Assembly: GCF_001413955.1 (NCBI RefSeq)
Contig: NZ_LCTZ01000002.1
Coordinates: 2,280,501-2,344,500 of the forward strand
Source: Flagellimonas eckloniae
GTDB lineage: Bacteria; Bacteroidota; Bacteroidia; Flavobacteriales; Flavobacteriaceae
Length of the DNA: 64,000 nt
Direction of reading: 5' to 3'
Shown: in pieces, positions 9,401-17,883 of the stretch
Layout: each line of letters starts with the position of its first letter
Numbering within the stretch: the first letter of the stretch is position 1
Position numbers and translations under genes: made by a program
The notes under the pieces: generated by a model
What the model saw: only the letters and a program-made list of their open reading frames with translations
Databases searched by the model: none
Told to the model about the DNA's origin: nothing

Positions 9401-10863
9401 TCACTGTCGTTTCGGCTACCCAACCAAATATTCCCATCTGAATCTTCAAAAAATCCGCCGTTTGGGTTTTTTGCAATTTCCGATTCAAAAACAAACTGGT
9501 TTTCTGATTCATCAAAATACAAACTGGTTATACCGCCCTCGTGAAAAGCGAACATTCTATTTTCATCGTAAGTAGATATGATAGAATAGCGGGATCTAAA
9601 ATTATAATCTATACTTTTTCTAACATACTCAAAGGTTTTCCCTTTGATTTCGAACATACCCATTGCACCGAGTCCGGTATAAAGTCGACCTCGAGTTTCG
9701 GTAAAGTTACCGCCTTGACCAATGGTACCCTCCATGAATTTTACTTCACTATCCCCATCCCTTAAATAGTAAATTCCGTTACCCGTAGTAAAGTATACAA
9801 AATCATCTAATCTATGGGCATCTAAAACACTACTGGTTCCTAGACCTGAGGCCGTAGTTACATATGTGAAAGGAGAATTCAGGTCAACTTTAGAGATGCC
9901 TTTGAATATAGCTAACCATAGTACACCCCTAGAGTCTACATAAGAATAATCAACGGTACCATCTTGCAATCCGGTATCCACTGTATAACTTTGTAACAAT
10001 TCACCATCATGACTCATTAAATAGGCGCCATTACTAAACGTATTGAATACAAATCTACCATCATCCAATGCGACTCCAGGTAAATACAAACTGCCTTTTA
10101 CAAGCTCATCCAATTCTGTTTTAAACGGTGTAAATGTTTTACCATCATACAAGTAAAATCCTTGTGTTCTTGTACCAACAAGCATGGTTTTGTCATCATA
10201 GGGCAACATGGTGTAGATGCGTTCACTTGCAAATTTTTCTCCACCAGGAACAACATTTAGTTTTCCATTTTCGTAAATACAAAGTCCCTTCCCCCATATC
10301 CTAATGTATAATTTGTCATGAACGACTTGGCCCACATGCAGACCGCCTTCTGGCACAACAACTTCAAAAGTATTGCCATCCCATATGTATAATTTATCGT
10401 TGGTTCGGTAAACCATTCTTCCTTTGAAATAATCAACCTCCCAAACAGTACCAAGTGCCCTATGCTCTTCAGGTATTTTATCTTTTAAAGAAACATAGTT
10501 TAATTCTCCTAAATCATTAACCCCTAGATAGCCAAGTTCCCCTTCTCCCGCTACGAAAATAGTGCCGTTATCGTCTTTGGCCAGACTTCGGGCACTTACA
10601 TAATTTTTAAGCGGTATGGTTCTCCAATTAACACCATCAAACTCCAGGACCCCCGAAGTATTGGCAAAATACATGATGCCGTCATCACCCTCCAAAACCC
10701 ACCAGTTAACGGGTTGTGCACCATAATCTTGATAATAGTAATTGGTTATTTTCGGTTGACCCACCTGTTTTTGGGCAACAACTGAAAAAGAAAAAAAAGA
10801 AAAAAGTGAGGATAAGAAATATAGCTCTATACTTCTTATAGATCGAACGAGAGGTTTATGCAT
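6487..10863 (-). CDS. Reg_prop hybrid sensor histidine kinase (one-protein two-component system)
   Basis: The protein has about 1458 residues, starting at the ATG at 10863, which opens a signal peptide ending in SVVAQ; an upstream TTG at 10881 is less likely. Domains in order (residue numbers approximate): periplasmic Reg_prop propeller 40-680, Y_Y_Y domain 690-760, one membrane helix 770-790, coiled coil, GAF 825-965, HisKA with the phospho-accepting histidine in STVSHELRTPL (about 995), HATPase with NLLSNAVKFT, DTGIGV and GTGLGLPI, then receiver 1 with LIILDVMMPEING. A second receiver at the end has asparagine in place of the acceptor aspartate (DIIMLNSVYNG) and stops before the conserved lysine, so it is a pseudo-receiver. 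It heads the operon with the receiver, cyclase and PycTM-like genes. Confidence 0.93.
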   Translation of the reverse strand: MHKPLVRSIRSIELYFLSSLFSFFSFSVVAQKQVGQPKITNYYYQDYGAQPVNWWVLEGDDGIMYFANTSGVLEFDGVNWRTIPLKNYVSARSLAKDDNGTIFVAGEGELGYLGVNDLGELNYVSLKDKIPEEHRALGTVWEVDYFKGRMVYRTNDKLYIWDGNTFEVVVPEGGLHVGQVVHDKLYIRIWGKGLCIYENGKLNVVPGGEKFASERIYTMLPYDDKTMLVGTRTQGFYLYDGKTFTPFKTELDELVKGSLYLPGVALDDGRFVFNTFSNGAYLMSHDGELLQSYTVDTGLQDGTVDYSYVDSRGVLWLAIFKGISKVDLNSPFTYVTTASGLGTSSVLDAHRLDDFVYFTTGNGIYYLRDGDSEVKFMEGTIGQGGNFTETRGRLYTGLGAMGMFEIKGKTFEYVRKSIDYNFRSRYSIISTYDENRMFAFHEGGITSLYFDESENQFVFESEIAKNPNGGFFEDSDGNIWLGSRNDSEILLLDTQFNGSKLNLDASKVKVYDIEDGLPKDVSMSITSVFGEPHFFSSEGKTYAFDKENQKFFEKKFFYSELISLENPGFLFPELDSENRFWFNVGSGITIAKKNEDGTVDLDTETLRELKNNDLINVHVEKPKSDGSQIAWFSGPDGIIRYSGKMNKRTLSKFDLKIRSMKVAGDSLIYAGSKELPKDLKLDFQNNTLSFDYAAPLFIAQNNMQYATKLDGLNDKWSDWSKQTTREYINLPAGSYTFNAKAKSLFGDETEVTSFSFTIAPPWYKTWWAYSLYALGILGFIYFSVKARTKILLNQQKELEEKVQERTKESNQRLSELATVNQVSKALNDKLELDALIQLVGNQMKEVFKSDITYLAILNPDTGIIDFPYQDGDDMPPMKYGEGLTSKIIQTGEPLLINKDTDIKAEYTKSGIQQTGKQAISYLGVPIPVEDVVIGVLSVQSVQHESRFNDEDKRLLNTIAINVGIALHNAELYEDAKQAKAKAEDANEAKSAFLSTVSHELRTPLTSVLGFAKIIRKRLEDKIFPAVTVDDQKIKRTMKQVSENLDVVVSEGERLTNLINDVLDLAKIESGKMEWNIRPVFLQDVIHRGIAATSSLFEQKSLVLKKNIPEDLPIIKADEDKLIQVIINLLSNAVKFTEKGTVSVEAYQDKGQLIFEVQDTGIGVAEKDKHKIFERFRQAGDTLTDKPQGTGLGLPICREIIEHHGGIIWMKSEFNVGSTFFFSIPLLGEAAVQEPIQLDRILRSLKKQISHSSKKNEDGKPTILVVDDDTPIRSLLRQELSDTGYRVREAANGKAALDMVRLEKPDLIILDVMMPEINGFDVAAVLKNDPATMDIPIIILSIVQDKERGFRIGVDRYLTKPIDTEKLFHEVDELLEQGVSKKKVLVVDEDASAVKTLTEVLSARGYKVVKASTDNLLQTASEAMPDIIMLNSVYNGDKNFIKDLKVQKGMENVMFFVYE

Positions 10864-11047
10864 GTTTGGTTGGTATATCAATACCTATGGATCTTGACCT
10901 TAGGCAATGGTTTTAAATGTACAAAAAAAAATGTAACGACTATTGGTAAGCCCCGATAATGTTTTACTAGTAAGGACTTCCTTACACAAGCTACTTTACT
11001 AAGATTAAAAACTTGTTTTTTGTACTTTTAAGGCTTTTTAAAATTTT

Positions 11048-12436
11048 ATGCAAAAAATCAACAATTACATTGCCACTCATAAGACCCGATTTATCAATGA
11101 GCTCATCCAACTTTTAAAGATTCCTTCCATTAGTGCAGATACTGCCTTTTCTAAAGACGTGATTGAAACGGCTAAAATAGTTCAGGAATCTTTGAAGGAT
11201 GCTGGTTGTGATAACACTGAAATTTGCGAAACCAAAGGATATCCTGTTGTTTATGGGGAAAAAATAATCGACCCGAAGCTTCCAACAGTTTTGGTATATG
11301 GGCACTACGATGTGCAACCGCCCGACCCAATGGAATTATGGACTTCCCCTCCATTTGAGCCCGTTATCAAAAAAACGGATTTACATCCTGAAGGTGCCAT
11401 ATTTGCAAGAGGCGCATGTGATGACAAAGGGCAAATGTACATGCATGTGAAGGCCTTGGAATTCATGGTCAAAACTGACCAACTGCCTTGTAACGTAAAG
11501 TTTATGATTGAGGGTGAAGAAGAAGTTGGAAGTGATAGTTTGGGTGAGTTTTTGGAAGCGAATAAGGAAAAATTCTCTAATGATATCATTCTAATCTCGG
11601 ATACTGGGATAATGGCCAACGATGTTCCATCCATAACAACAGGATTACGTGGATTGAGTTATGTTGAAGTAGAAGTTACTGGACCAAACAGAGATCTTCA
11701 TTCCGGAATCTACGGTGGTGCAGTACCCAATCCCATCAATGTCTTAAATAAAATGATTGCCTCCCTGCATGATGATAACAATCATATTACAATACCTGGG
11801 TTTTATGATAAAGTAGAAGAGGTTTCAGATGAAGAGCGCGCAGAAATGGCTAAGGCACCTTTTCACCTAGAAGAATACAAGAAAGCCCTTGATATTAATG
11901 ATGTGCAAGGTGAAAAAGGGTATTCAACCTCAGAAAGATATTCCATCAGACCCACCTTGGATGTCAATGGAATATGGGGCGGGTACACTGGCGAAGGAGC
12001 AAAAACGGTTATTGCCAGTAAAGCCTATGCAAAAATATCCATGCGTTTGGTACCTGACCAAGACCCAGATGAAATTACCGAATTGTTTACCAAACATTTT
12101 GAAGCTATTGCACCAAAAAGTGTGAAAGTTAAGGTTACACCTCATCATGGCGGACTTCCATACGTAACAAATATGGACAGTATCGGCTACAAAGCTGCTG
12201 CAAAAGCCTATGAAATCACTTTTGGTAAGACCCCGGTACCGGAAAGAACTGGTGGAAGTATCCCCATTGTTGCCCTTTTTGAACAAGTCTTGAAAAGTAA
12301 GACCATTCTAATGGGCTTTGGATTGGATAGTGATGCTATTCACTCCCCCAATGAACACTTTGGGGTTTGGAATTATTTAAAAGGTATTGAGACAATACCT
12401 TATTTCTATAAATACTTCACAGAAATGAATAGTTAA
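11048..12436 (+). CDS. M20 family dipeptidase
   Basis: The protein has 462 residues and no signal peptide. The zinc-binding pattern of the M20/ArgE/DapE/CNDP family is complete: GHYDVQP (about 84-90), GACDDKGQ (about 121-128) and the catalytic glutamates in IEGEEEVGS (about 154-162). A lid/dimerisation domain in the middle holds RDLHSGIYGG, and a late histidine is seen in DAIHSPNEHF. It should cleave dipeptides in the cytoplasm. It is divergent from the large kinase gene and ends before a terminator at 12464. No partner gene is evident. Confidence 0.93.
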   Translation: MQKINNYIATHKTRFINELIQLLKIPSISADTAFSKDVIETAKIVQESLKDAGCDNTEICETKGYPVVYGEKIIDPKLPTVLVYGHYDVQPPDPMELWTSPPFEPVIKKTDLHPEGAIFARGACDDKGQMYMHVKALEFMVKTDQLPCNVKFMIEGEEEVGSDSLGEFLEANKEKFSNDIILISDTGIMANDVPSITTGLRGLSYVEVEVTGPNRDLHSGIYGGAVPNPINVLNKMIASLHDDNNHITIPGFYDKVEEVSDEERAEMAKAPFHLEEYKKALDINDVQGEKGYSTSERYSIRPTLDVNGIWGGYTGEGAKTVIASKAYAKISMRLVPDQDPDEITELFTKHFEAIAPKSVKVKVTPHHGGLPYVTNMDSIGYKAAAKAYEITFGKTPVPERTGGSIPIVALFEQVLKSKTILMGFGLDSDAIHSPNEHFGVWNYLKGIETIPYFYKYFTEMNS

Positions 12437-12463
12437 AAAAAAACATTTACCCACAAAAATTCA

Positions 12464-12498
12464 AAACCCCTTATCTATAAGATTTGGGGTTTATTTTT
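12464..12498 (+). terminator. Rho-independent terminator after the M20 dipeptidase
   Basis: AAACCCC and GGGGTTT form a 7-bp stem around a 15-base loop that itself holds TTATCTATAA, followed by ATTTTTT. Confidence 0.6.
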
Positions 12499-12508
12499 TA
12501 AATTTTAC

Positions 12509-12571
12509 TCTACATTTGTAGAATTTAAATATTTGCTCTATGTTTGTAGAGTTAATTCTAATCTTGTAGAG
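12509..12571 (+). promoter_or_regulatory. Promoter with three BlaI-type operator sites
   Basis: TCTACA-TT-TGTAGA (12509-12522) is a perfect dyad. CTCTATGTTTGTAGAG (12536-12551) is a second dyad with a looser centre. A third TGTAGA half site (12565-12570, with CTA at 12558) ends just before the start codon. TTTG at 12515-12518 and TATGTTTG at 12539-12546, 20 bases apart, fit the Bacteroidota -33/-7 promoter. The repressor sites therefore cover the promoter. The likely ligand is the BlaI-like product of the next gene (autoregulation, inferred). Confidence 0.8.
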
Positions 12572-12572
12572 A

Positions 12573-12938
12573 ATGCAGTTATCAAAATCTGAAGAAGAAC
12601 TCATGAATATTTTGTGGAAACACAAAAAAGCGTTTATGAAAGATTTATTGGACACCTATCCAGAGCCAAAGCCGGCAACTACAACCGTGGCCACCTTACT
12701 AAAACGTATGTCAGACAAAGGATTTATAGCCTATAAGAGTTTTGGACGCTCAAGGGAGTATTATCCTTTGGTAAAGAAGAAGGATTATTTTTCAAAACAT
12801 GTAAATGGACTTATCAAGAACTTCTTTAATGATAGTGCTTCACAGTTTGCATCATTCTTTACCCAAGAAACAGATCTCAGTAAATCTGAGTTAGAGGCTT
12901 TGAAAAAATTGATCGACAACGAAATCAAAAAAAGATAA
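12573..12938 (+). CDS. BlaI/MecI family transcriptional repressor
   Basis: The protein has 121 residues with a winged helix: LSKSEEELMNILWKHKKAFM opens it, PATTTVATLLKRMSDKGFI is the recognition-helix region, and a C-terminal dimerisation helix pair follows. BlaI-type repressors bind dyads at their own promoter and are cut after the partner M56 sensor is activated. Operator-like dyads lie immediately upstream, and the M56 gene starts 2 bases after this stop codon. No beta-lactamase gene is nearby, so the regulated process is unknown. Confidence 0.92.
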   Translation: MQLSKSEEELMNILWKHKKAFMKDLLDTYPEPKPATTTVATLLKRMSDKGFIAYKSFGRSREYYPLVKKKDYFSKHVNGLIKNFFNDSASQFASFFTQETDLSKSELEALKKLIDNEIKKR

Positions 12939-12940
12939 TC

Positions 12941-15370
12941 ATGCTGGAATATCTATTAAAAACTTTTGCTTGTTTGGCTGTATTTCTAGTATTCTATAGA
13001 CTACTATTGGAAAAAGAAAGCATCCATAAATTTAAAAGATTCTATCTCTTGGGAGGGATCATAGTATCTTTTATTATTCCAAGTCTTGTTTTTGTAGAGT
13101 ATGTAGAACCTGCACTAACTTCCAATACCATTTTCCCCGTTTCATATGAGGAGTATTCACCCATTATAAATGAACAACCAAAAGATATAAATACACTAAA
13201 CTGGTCTTTAATTTTATGGTCAGTTTATGGGTTAGGCATTGTAGGTTTTGGTTTTCGGTTTTTTAGGCACCTTTTTCAAATTTTAAAGCGGATTAAGAAC
13301 AATCCAAAAATCAAACAAAATTTTATCACGAAGGTATTGCTAAGGGAAAAAATGCCTCCACATACCTTTTTTAGTTTCATTTTCTTGAACAAAAGAAATT
13401 TTGAGTCCAATACCATTCCTAAAGAAATCCTGACTCACGAAGAAACCCATGCCAGACAATACCATAGTGTAGATGTTCTTTTCATTGAACTCTTACAGGT
13501 GGTTTTTTGGTTCAACCCACTTATCTATTTATTCAAAAAAAGCATAAAACTAAATCATGAGTTTTTAGCGGACAGAGCCGTTATTGAAGAGGAGCGGGAC
13601 ACAGTTAATTATCAGAATACATTACTATCATACTTATCACATGAAAGTTTAAAAAAGTATCAGTCAACCGGAATGTCAAATTCCATTAATTATTCATCAA
13701 TCAAAAAACGATTTACAATCATGAAAAAAAGAACATCTAAAAAAGCTGTATTACTAAGAACTCTTTTACTCTTTCCCGTATGTGCCTTATTACTTTATGG
13801 GTTTAGCGAGATTAAATATGTTGAAAAAGACAGTAGTTCACCACCAAATAGCAATCAAAATCCAACTCTACCATCAGAAATCATAAAATCGGGAGATGAG
13901 AATACCAAAGAAATGTTTAGCAGAACAAATTTTACAGCCCAAGACACGCCAGCTATAGAAGAGGATAACGGCGATATAGCAGGGGGCGTTTCCACAAAGA
14001 AAAACTTCCAAATTAACGCTACTAGAGCACAAATGGCCGAATACAACTCTATAGCCAAAAAGTATAATGAGATGTTATCCAAACAAGGTGATTTTCATAT
14101 CGAAGGAGCAGATATAGAACGATTGAAATATCTCCACGGATTAATGTCCGATAAACAAAGAGCAAATGCAGAGCCTTTTCCCAATTTTCCTGAACCGCCG
14201 TCCGCCCCTGAACCACCTAAAGAAGTTTCCCCTGATACTCCCCAATCCCCTGGATTGAGATTCAGCATAGCCGAGGCCGCTTATACAAATGCAACGTCAT
14301 TAGATACACTAATAGCCTCAGCACCAAAACCTGAAACTAAAAACCAAAGTCAATGGGTTGTATCATCTGGTATAAATCCAAACTCGCGTGGAAATGATTA
14401 TGCAACCCTCCCACCGCCTGCGCCTGCTATTGCCAAACATGTAAATACAGACAATTATTCTTCTGAATTAAATTCTGCTCTCAATCAATATTTAAATAGT
14501 GTGTTAGCCTACGAACAAAATGTACAAGCCTATAGAAAAGACGAAAAAGGGAGCCTGAAAAGTTTACATGTTGAGTTTGACAAAATAATGGAACTGTATA
14601 CCAACTACTATGAGTTAGCCCATAAGGAAGATAAGTTTATTCAACCTCAAGTACCACCTGCCCCTCAATCACCATTAGACCATGTTATTGATATGGCCAA
14701 GAACGGAGCTACGTTTTATTTTGAAGGAAAAGAAATATCCTCAGATCGTGCTATAGAATTATTAAAGAAAAACAAAGAACTGAATATCGAAACCACCGGG
14801 CACAACTCAAAAAACCCAAAGGTCAAAATTTCCAAAAGCCCCATTCGAGTTAAAAAATCATCTGGTTCAAAAATAAATTTGGAAACAGGCAACATAACCG
14901 TAAATGGAAACGAGCTATTTTACAGTACTAAAAATGATATAACGAGCTATTTCAATACTAAAGGGGAACAAGTGGACCGTCAGGGCAAAAAGCTTGAAGG
15001 ACAATCAACAAAGAATCCAACATTTTATTATAACGGCAACAAGATATCATCGGTAAAAGCCTATCAGTTGTTAAAAAACAATAGATCAATACAAGTGACG
15101 ACTGAAGATTACACTGAAGATGAATATGCCGTTGTATTGACCGATTTGAGCAAAGTTTCCTATAACAAGAATCCCAATAAAAACAAGAATCCCAATTCTT
15201 TTATCGACCTAACGGAAATGATTGAAAAAGAGGCTTCATTTTTCTATAATGACAAACCTATCTCAACCGAAAGAGCATTATGGTTAACCCAAAACACTGA
15301 AATAGAAAGGGTAAATACCAAGAGTTCAAAAAATGGAAAGCCAAAAGTATATTTTTGGAAAAAGAATTAG
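12941..15370 (+). CDS. M56/BlaR1-type membrane metalloprotease sensor with a long repeat-bearing tail
   Basis: The protein has 809 residues. Membrane helices at the N-terminus flank a zinc protease site HEETH (about 165-169), with the third ligand region FNPLIYLFKKSIKLNHEF. A membrane helix at about 270-288 precedes a long periplasmic tail, rich in proline around 415-440. The tail carries three related segments: FYFEGKEISSDRAIELLKKN (about 590), FYYNGNKISSVKAYQLLKNN (about 695) and FFYNDKPISTERALWL (about 765). No penicillin-binding domain is seen. It probably senses an envelope signal and cleaves the BlaI partner encoded just upstream. Confidence 0.9.
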   Translation: MLEYLLKTFACLAVFLVFYRLLLEKESIHKFKRFYLLGGIIVSFIIPSLVFVEYVEPALTSNTIFPVSYEEYSPIINEQPKDINTLNWSLILWSVYGLGIVGFGFRFFRHLFQILKRIKNNPKIKQNFITKVLLREKMPPHTFFSFIFLNKRNFESNTIPKEILTHEETHARQYHSVDVLFIELLQVVFWFNPLIYLFKKSIKLNHEFLADRAVIEEERDTVNYQNTLLSYLSHESLKKYQSTGMSNSINYSSIKKRFTIMKKRTSKKAVLLRTLLLFPVCALLLYGFSEIKYVEKDSSSPPNSNQNPTLPSEIIKSGDENTKEMFSRTNFTAQDTPAIEEDNGDIAGGVSTKKNFQINATRAQMAEYNSIAKKYNEMLSKQGDFHIEGADIERLKYLHGLMSDKQRANAEPFPNFPEPPSAPEPPKEVSPDTPQSPGLRFSIAEAAYTNATSLDTLIASAPKPETKNQSQWVVSSGINPNSRGNDYATLPPPAPAIAKHVNTDNYSSELNSALNQYLNSVLAYEQNVQAYRKDEKGSLKSLHVEFDKIMELYTNYYELAHKEDKFIQPQVPPAPQSPLDHVIDMAKNGATFYFEGKEISSDRAIELLKKNKELNIETTGHNSKNPKVKISKSPIRVKKSSGSKINLETGNITVNGNELFYSTKNDITSYFNTKGEQVDRQGKKLEGQSTKNPTFYYNGNKISSVKAYQLLKNNRSIQVTTEDYTEDEYAVVLTDLSKVSYNKNPNKNKNPNSFIDLTEMIEKEASFFYNDKPISTERALWLTQNTEIERVNTKSSKNGKPKVYFWKKN

Positions 15371-15406
15371 GCGTCCATACACTTTATCAAATCACAAATC
15401 ACTGTT

Positions 15407-15431
15407 AAAGCCTTCATTTCGAAGGCTTTTT
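15407..15431 (+). terminator. Rho-independent terminator after the BlaI/BlaR1 operon
   Basis: AAAGCCTTC and GAAGGCTTT pair around a 5-base loop and run into TTTTT. Confidence 0.8.
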
Positions 15432-15491
15432 GTGTAACAAAATCATACAAACTGCGTTCTAATAGTCAATCAGAACCAAACGAACACTATC

Positions 15492-16592
15492 ATGTTACAA
15501 CGCTTTTTTATTTTCTGCTCCGGGGCGGACACCCAAATTTTAGACACTTGTTCCAACGGAGAACGCAACAAATACGCTGGAATCGGCGCCACTGTTTTCT
15601 TTACGGCCATAATGGCTTTTATTGCAAGTGGGTATGCGCTCTACACTGTTTTTGATAACATTTACACCTCTGTTTTCTTTGGATTGATTTGGGGTCTATT
15701 GATTTTTAATCTAGACCGTTACATTGTATCCACCATAAAAAAACGAGACAATTTTAAAAGTGAGCTTGTACAAGCGGCACCGCGAATCATCTTGGCCATC
15801 ATTATAGCCGTTGTGATTTCCAAACCTCTTGAAATGAAGATTTTTGAGAAAGAAATAAATCAGGTATTACTGGAAGAAAAAAATGCCATGACCTTGGCAA
15901 ACCAAGAACAGATCGCTTTGCAATACACTCCTAAAGTTGAGGGACTTAATCAGGAAATCACCCGACTAAAAAACGAAATTGCTGTTAAAGAAGCAGAAAC
16001 CAATGCATTGTACGATACCTATATTTCAGAAGCTGAGGGTACGGCAGGAACGGGGCTTTTGGGAAAGGGACCTGTTTATGCGGAAAAACGTGAAAAGCAT
16101 GATGCCTATTTGACCGAATTGAGTACACTTAAGCAAACCAATACAGAAAAAATACAGGCTATTGAAGCCCAAATAGCCAGTTTAGGAACTGACTACGATA
16201 CAGCAGTGACCAATTCACAGCCTATAATTGATGGTTTTGATGGATTAATGGCACGTATCAATGCCTTGAACAAATTGCCATGGTTGCCTTCCTTTTTTAT
16301 TTTCCTTTTGTTTCTTGCCATTGAAACCGCTCCCATTATTGCCAAACTTTTGGCTCCAAAGGGAGAATATGACTATAAGTTTGAAGAGCAGGAAAGTGTG
16401 GTGGCCACTTGGGTAACACAAAAAGTAGCGCAACGTAAATTATTGTTTTCCACAGATGGGGAACTCAACCAGAAAATCTACGAGGATATTAAAAACGAAG
16501 AGGAATTGTACCGCTACAAAAAGGAGAAGGCCGAAGAATTGCTTAAACTACAGGCAGATTCTTTTCATAAAGTGCAGATTAAAGGGCTTTAG
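15492..16592 (+). CDS. DUF4407 family membrane protein
   Basis: The protein has 366 residues. Two membrane helices near the N-terminus (about 30-50 and 60-78) are followed by the conserved NLDRYIVSTIKK. A third helix (about 95-112) carries AAPRIILAIIIAVVISKPLE. A coiled coil of about 130 residues rich in Glu, Lys and Gln follows, and a last helix (about 255-280) reads PSFFIFLLFLAIETAPIIAK. This is the order of the DUF4407 family, whose function is not known. It stands alone between a terminator and an accessory stretch. Confidence 0.88.
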   Translation: MLQRFFIFCSGADTQILDTCSNGERNKYAGIGATVFFTAIMAFIASGYALYTVFDNIYTSVFFGLIWGLLIFNLDRYIVSTIKKRDNFKSELVQAAPRIILAIIIAVVISKPLEMKIFEKEINQVLLEEKNAMTLANQEQIALQYTPKVEGLNQEITRLKNEIAVKEAETNALYDTYISEAEGTAGTGLLGKGPVYAEKREKHDAYLTELSTLKQTNTEKIQAIEAQIASLGTDYDTAVTNSQPIIDGFDGLMARINALNKLPWLPSFFIFLLFLAIETAPIIAKLLAPKGEYDYKFEEQESVVATWVTQKVAQRKLLFSTDGELNQKIYEDIKNEEELYRYKKEKAEELLKLQADSFHKVQIKGL

Positions 16593-16596
16593 CTGG

Positions 16597-16669
16597 CCTT
16601 TGAATCTTAGGCTAAAAAATCCCTAACTTCACGTATCTGTTGATATAATTTATTGAAACGAATCATATC
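16597..16669 (+). repeat. Leader repeat, copy 1
   Basis: It begins CCTTTGAATCTTA, contains AACTTCACGTATC and continues through ATATAATTTATT to AATCATATC. It matches copy 3 (19676-19747) along its whole length with one base gap and shares its first 40 bases with copy 2 (17225-17264). It starts 103 bases before the start codon of the next gene. Confidence 0.8.
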
Positions 16670-16699
16670 CTTTAAGTAAAGGTCAATTTTACGAAGTTC

Positions 16700-17161
16700 A
16701 TGAAATACAAGAAATCACAAATCGGCTGGGTTGTACTATTGATTTTTGCACTGATAATCATTCTTCCCTATTTGGTGTATGCAAACCAATGGGGGAATAA
16801 TCCACTTCCTTCAACTCCATTCTTGGTTCTGGTGTCAATTTTTGTGGTTATATGCTTCATGTTCTACAAACTAACGGTTGAACTCAGCAGCTCAACTCTA
16901 AAGTTGACTTATGGCATTGGATTGATTAGAATCAAATTAAAGATTGATGAACTGGAACAAGCGGAGATAATCAAAATCCCTTGGTATTACGGACTTGGCA
17001 TCAGACTAACTCCAAAAGGAATGCTATATAACGTTCAAGGGGCAAAGGCAGTCAGCATAGAATATACAAGTAACGGAAAAAGAAAATCGGTTATGGTCGG
17101 GTCTCCTGAGCCAGAACGACTTAAAAAAGCACTTGAAGAAAATTGGATAAAGCAACATTGA
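16700..17161 (+). CDS. Small membrane protein with PH-like cytoplasmic domain
   Basis: The protein has 153 residues. Two membrane helices (about 9-28 and 42-58) are followed by a beta-rich stretch (VELSSSTLKLTYGIGLIRIK, then IDELEQAEIIK and KAVSIEYT) that looks like the bacterial PH/YdbS-type fold, and a final helix ending in NWIKQH. I do not recognise a specific family. It lies alone between two copies of the leader repeat, 108 bases after the DUF4407 stop. Confidence 0.7.
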   Translation: MKYKKSQIGWVVLLIFALIIILPYLVYANQWGNNPLPSTPFLVLVSIFVVICFMFYKLTVELSSSTLKLTYGIGLIRIKLKIDELEQAEIIKIPWYYGLGIRLTPKGMLYNVQGAKAVSIEYTSNGKRKSVMVGSPEPERLKKALEENWIKQH

Positions 17162-17224
17162 GCTTAACAGCTTGTATAAAGGCATATGCTTGGTTGTTTT
17201 CTAAAATCAGTATCCGTCCATTAG

Positions 17225-17264
17225 CCTTTGAATCTTATATTAAAATTCCCGAACTTCACGTATC
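17225..17264 (+). repeat. Leader repeat, copy 2 (short)
   Basis: CCTTTGAATCTTA through AACTTCACGTATC is shared with copies 1 and 3; the downstream half seen in those two is replaced by a different sequence. It starts 105 bases before the TTG start of the Crp-like gene. Confidence 0.75.
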
Positions 17265-17329
17265 AATCGCTAAAAACAATTAAAACAGTCCTTAGCTTAA
17301 CATTGTATGCCATTAGAAAATAAATTTCC

Positions 17330-17803
17330 TTGAAAGAAGTAAAGATCAAAAAAGGTGAAATAATTCAACGAAGTGGAGAACTTGGCACGAAAGTGTACCA
17401 TGTCAAAACTGGACTCTTGCGTAGTTACTCAATTGATAATAATGGTAAAGAAAATGTTTTCATGTTCGCCCCTGAAGGATGGGTTATAGCAGACACATGT
17501 GAACCTGAATCAAAGTCAAGTCTCTTTATAGATGCGTTAGAAGATTCGACCGTTATTGTATTGAAGAAAGACCTTGAAAGGGAAAAACAAAATGTAGGAG
17601 CGCTTACAAAAAGATTGAATGCATTGCAAAAACGTATTTTGATGCTTATCAGCACAAACGCCATTGAACGTTATGAATATTTCATTCAAACCTATCCAAA
17701 TATAGCTCAGCGTGTTCCGCAACATATGATTGCATCGTACATTGGTGTTAATCCTGAAACTCTGAGTGCTGCCAAGGCTAAACGTTTGAAAAAAGGCAGT
17801 TAA
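17330..17803 (+). CDS. Short Crp/Fnr-like regulator
   Basis: The protein has 157 residues. It starts directly in the cNMP-binding beta roll (IKKGEIIQRSGELGTKVYHV, then KTGLLRSYSIDNNGKENV), continues through a dimerisation helix (about 85-120) and ends in a helix-turn-helix with HMIASYIGVNPETLS. Typical flavobacterial members have about 190 residues, with 25-35 more at the N-terminus. Here an in-frame stop at 17321 rules out any extension, so it either uses the TTG at 17330 or has lost its 5' end. Cyclic nucleotide binding is not shown; most members of this clade lack it. Confidence 0.75.
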   Translation: MKEVKIKKGEIIQRSGELGTKVYHVKTGLLRSYSIDNNGKENVFMFAPEGWVIADTCEPESKSSLFIDALEDSTVIVLKKDLEREKQNVGALTKRLNALQKRILMLISTNAIERYEYFIQTYPNIAQRVPQHMIASYIGVNPETLSAAKAKRLKKGS

Positions 17804-17883
17804 TTCATTTCTTATGAAATCATAATGCACAGGTTTTCTACCAGATTTAATTTTGCATTTCAAAAAAACATAATCATACAGAA

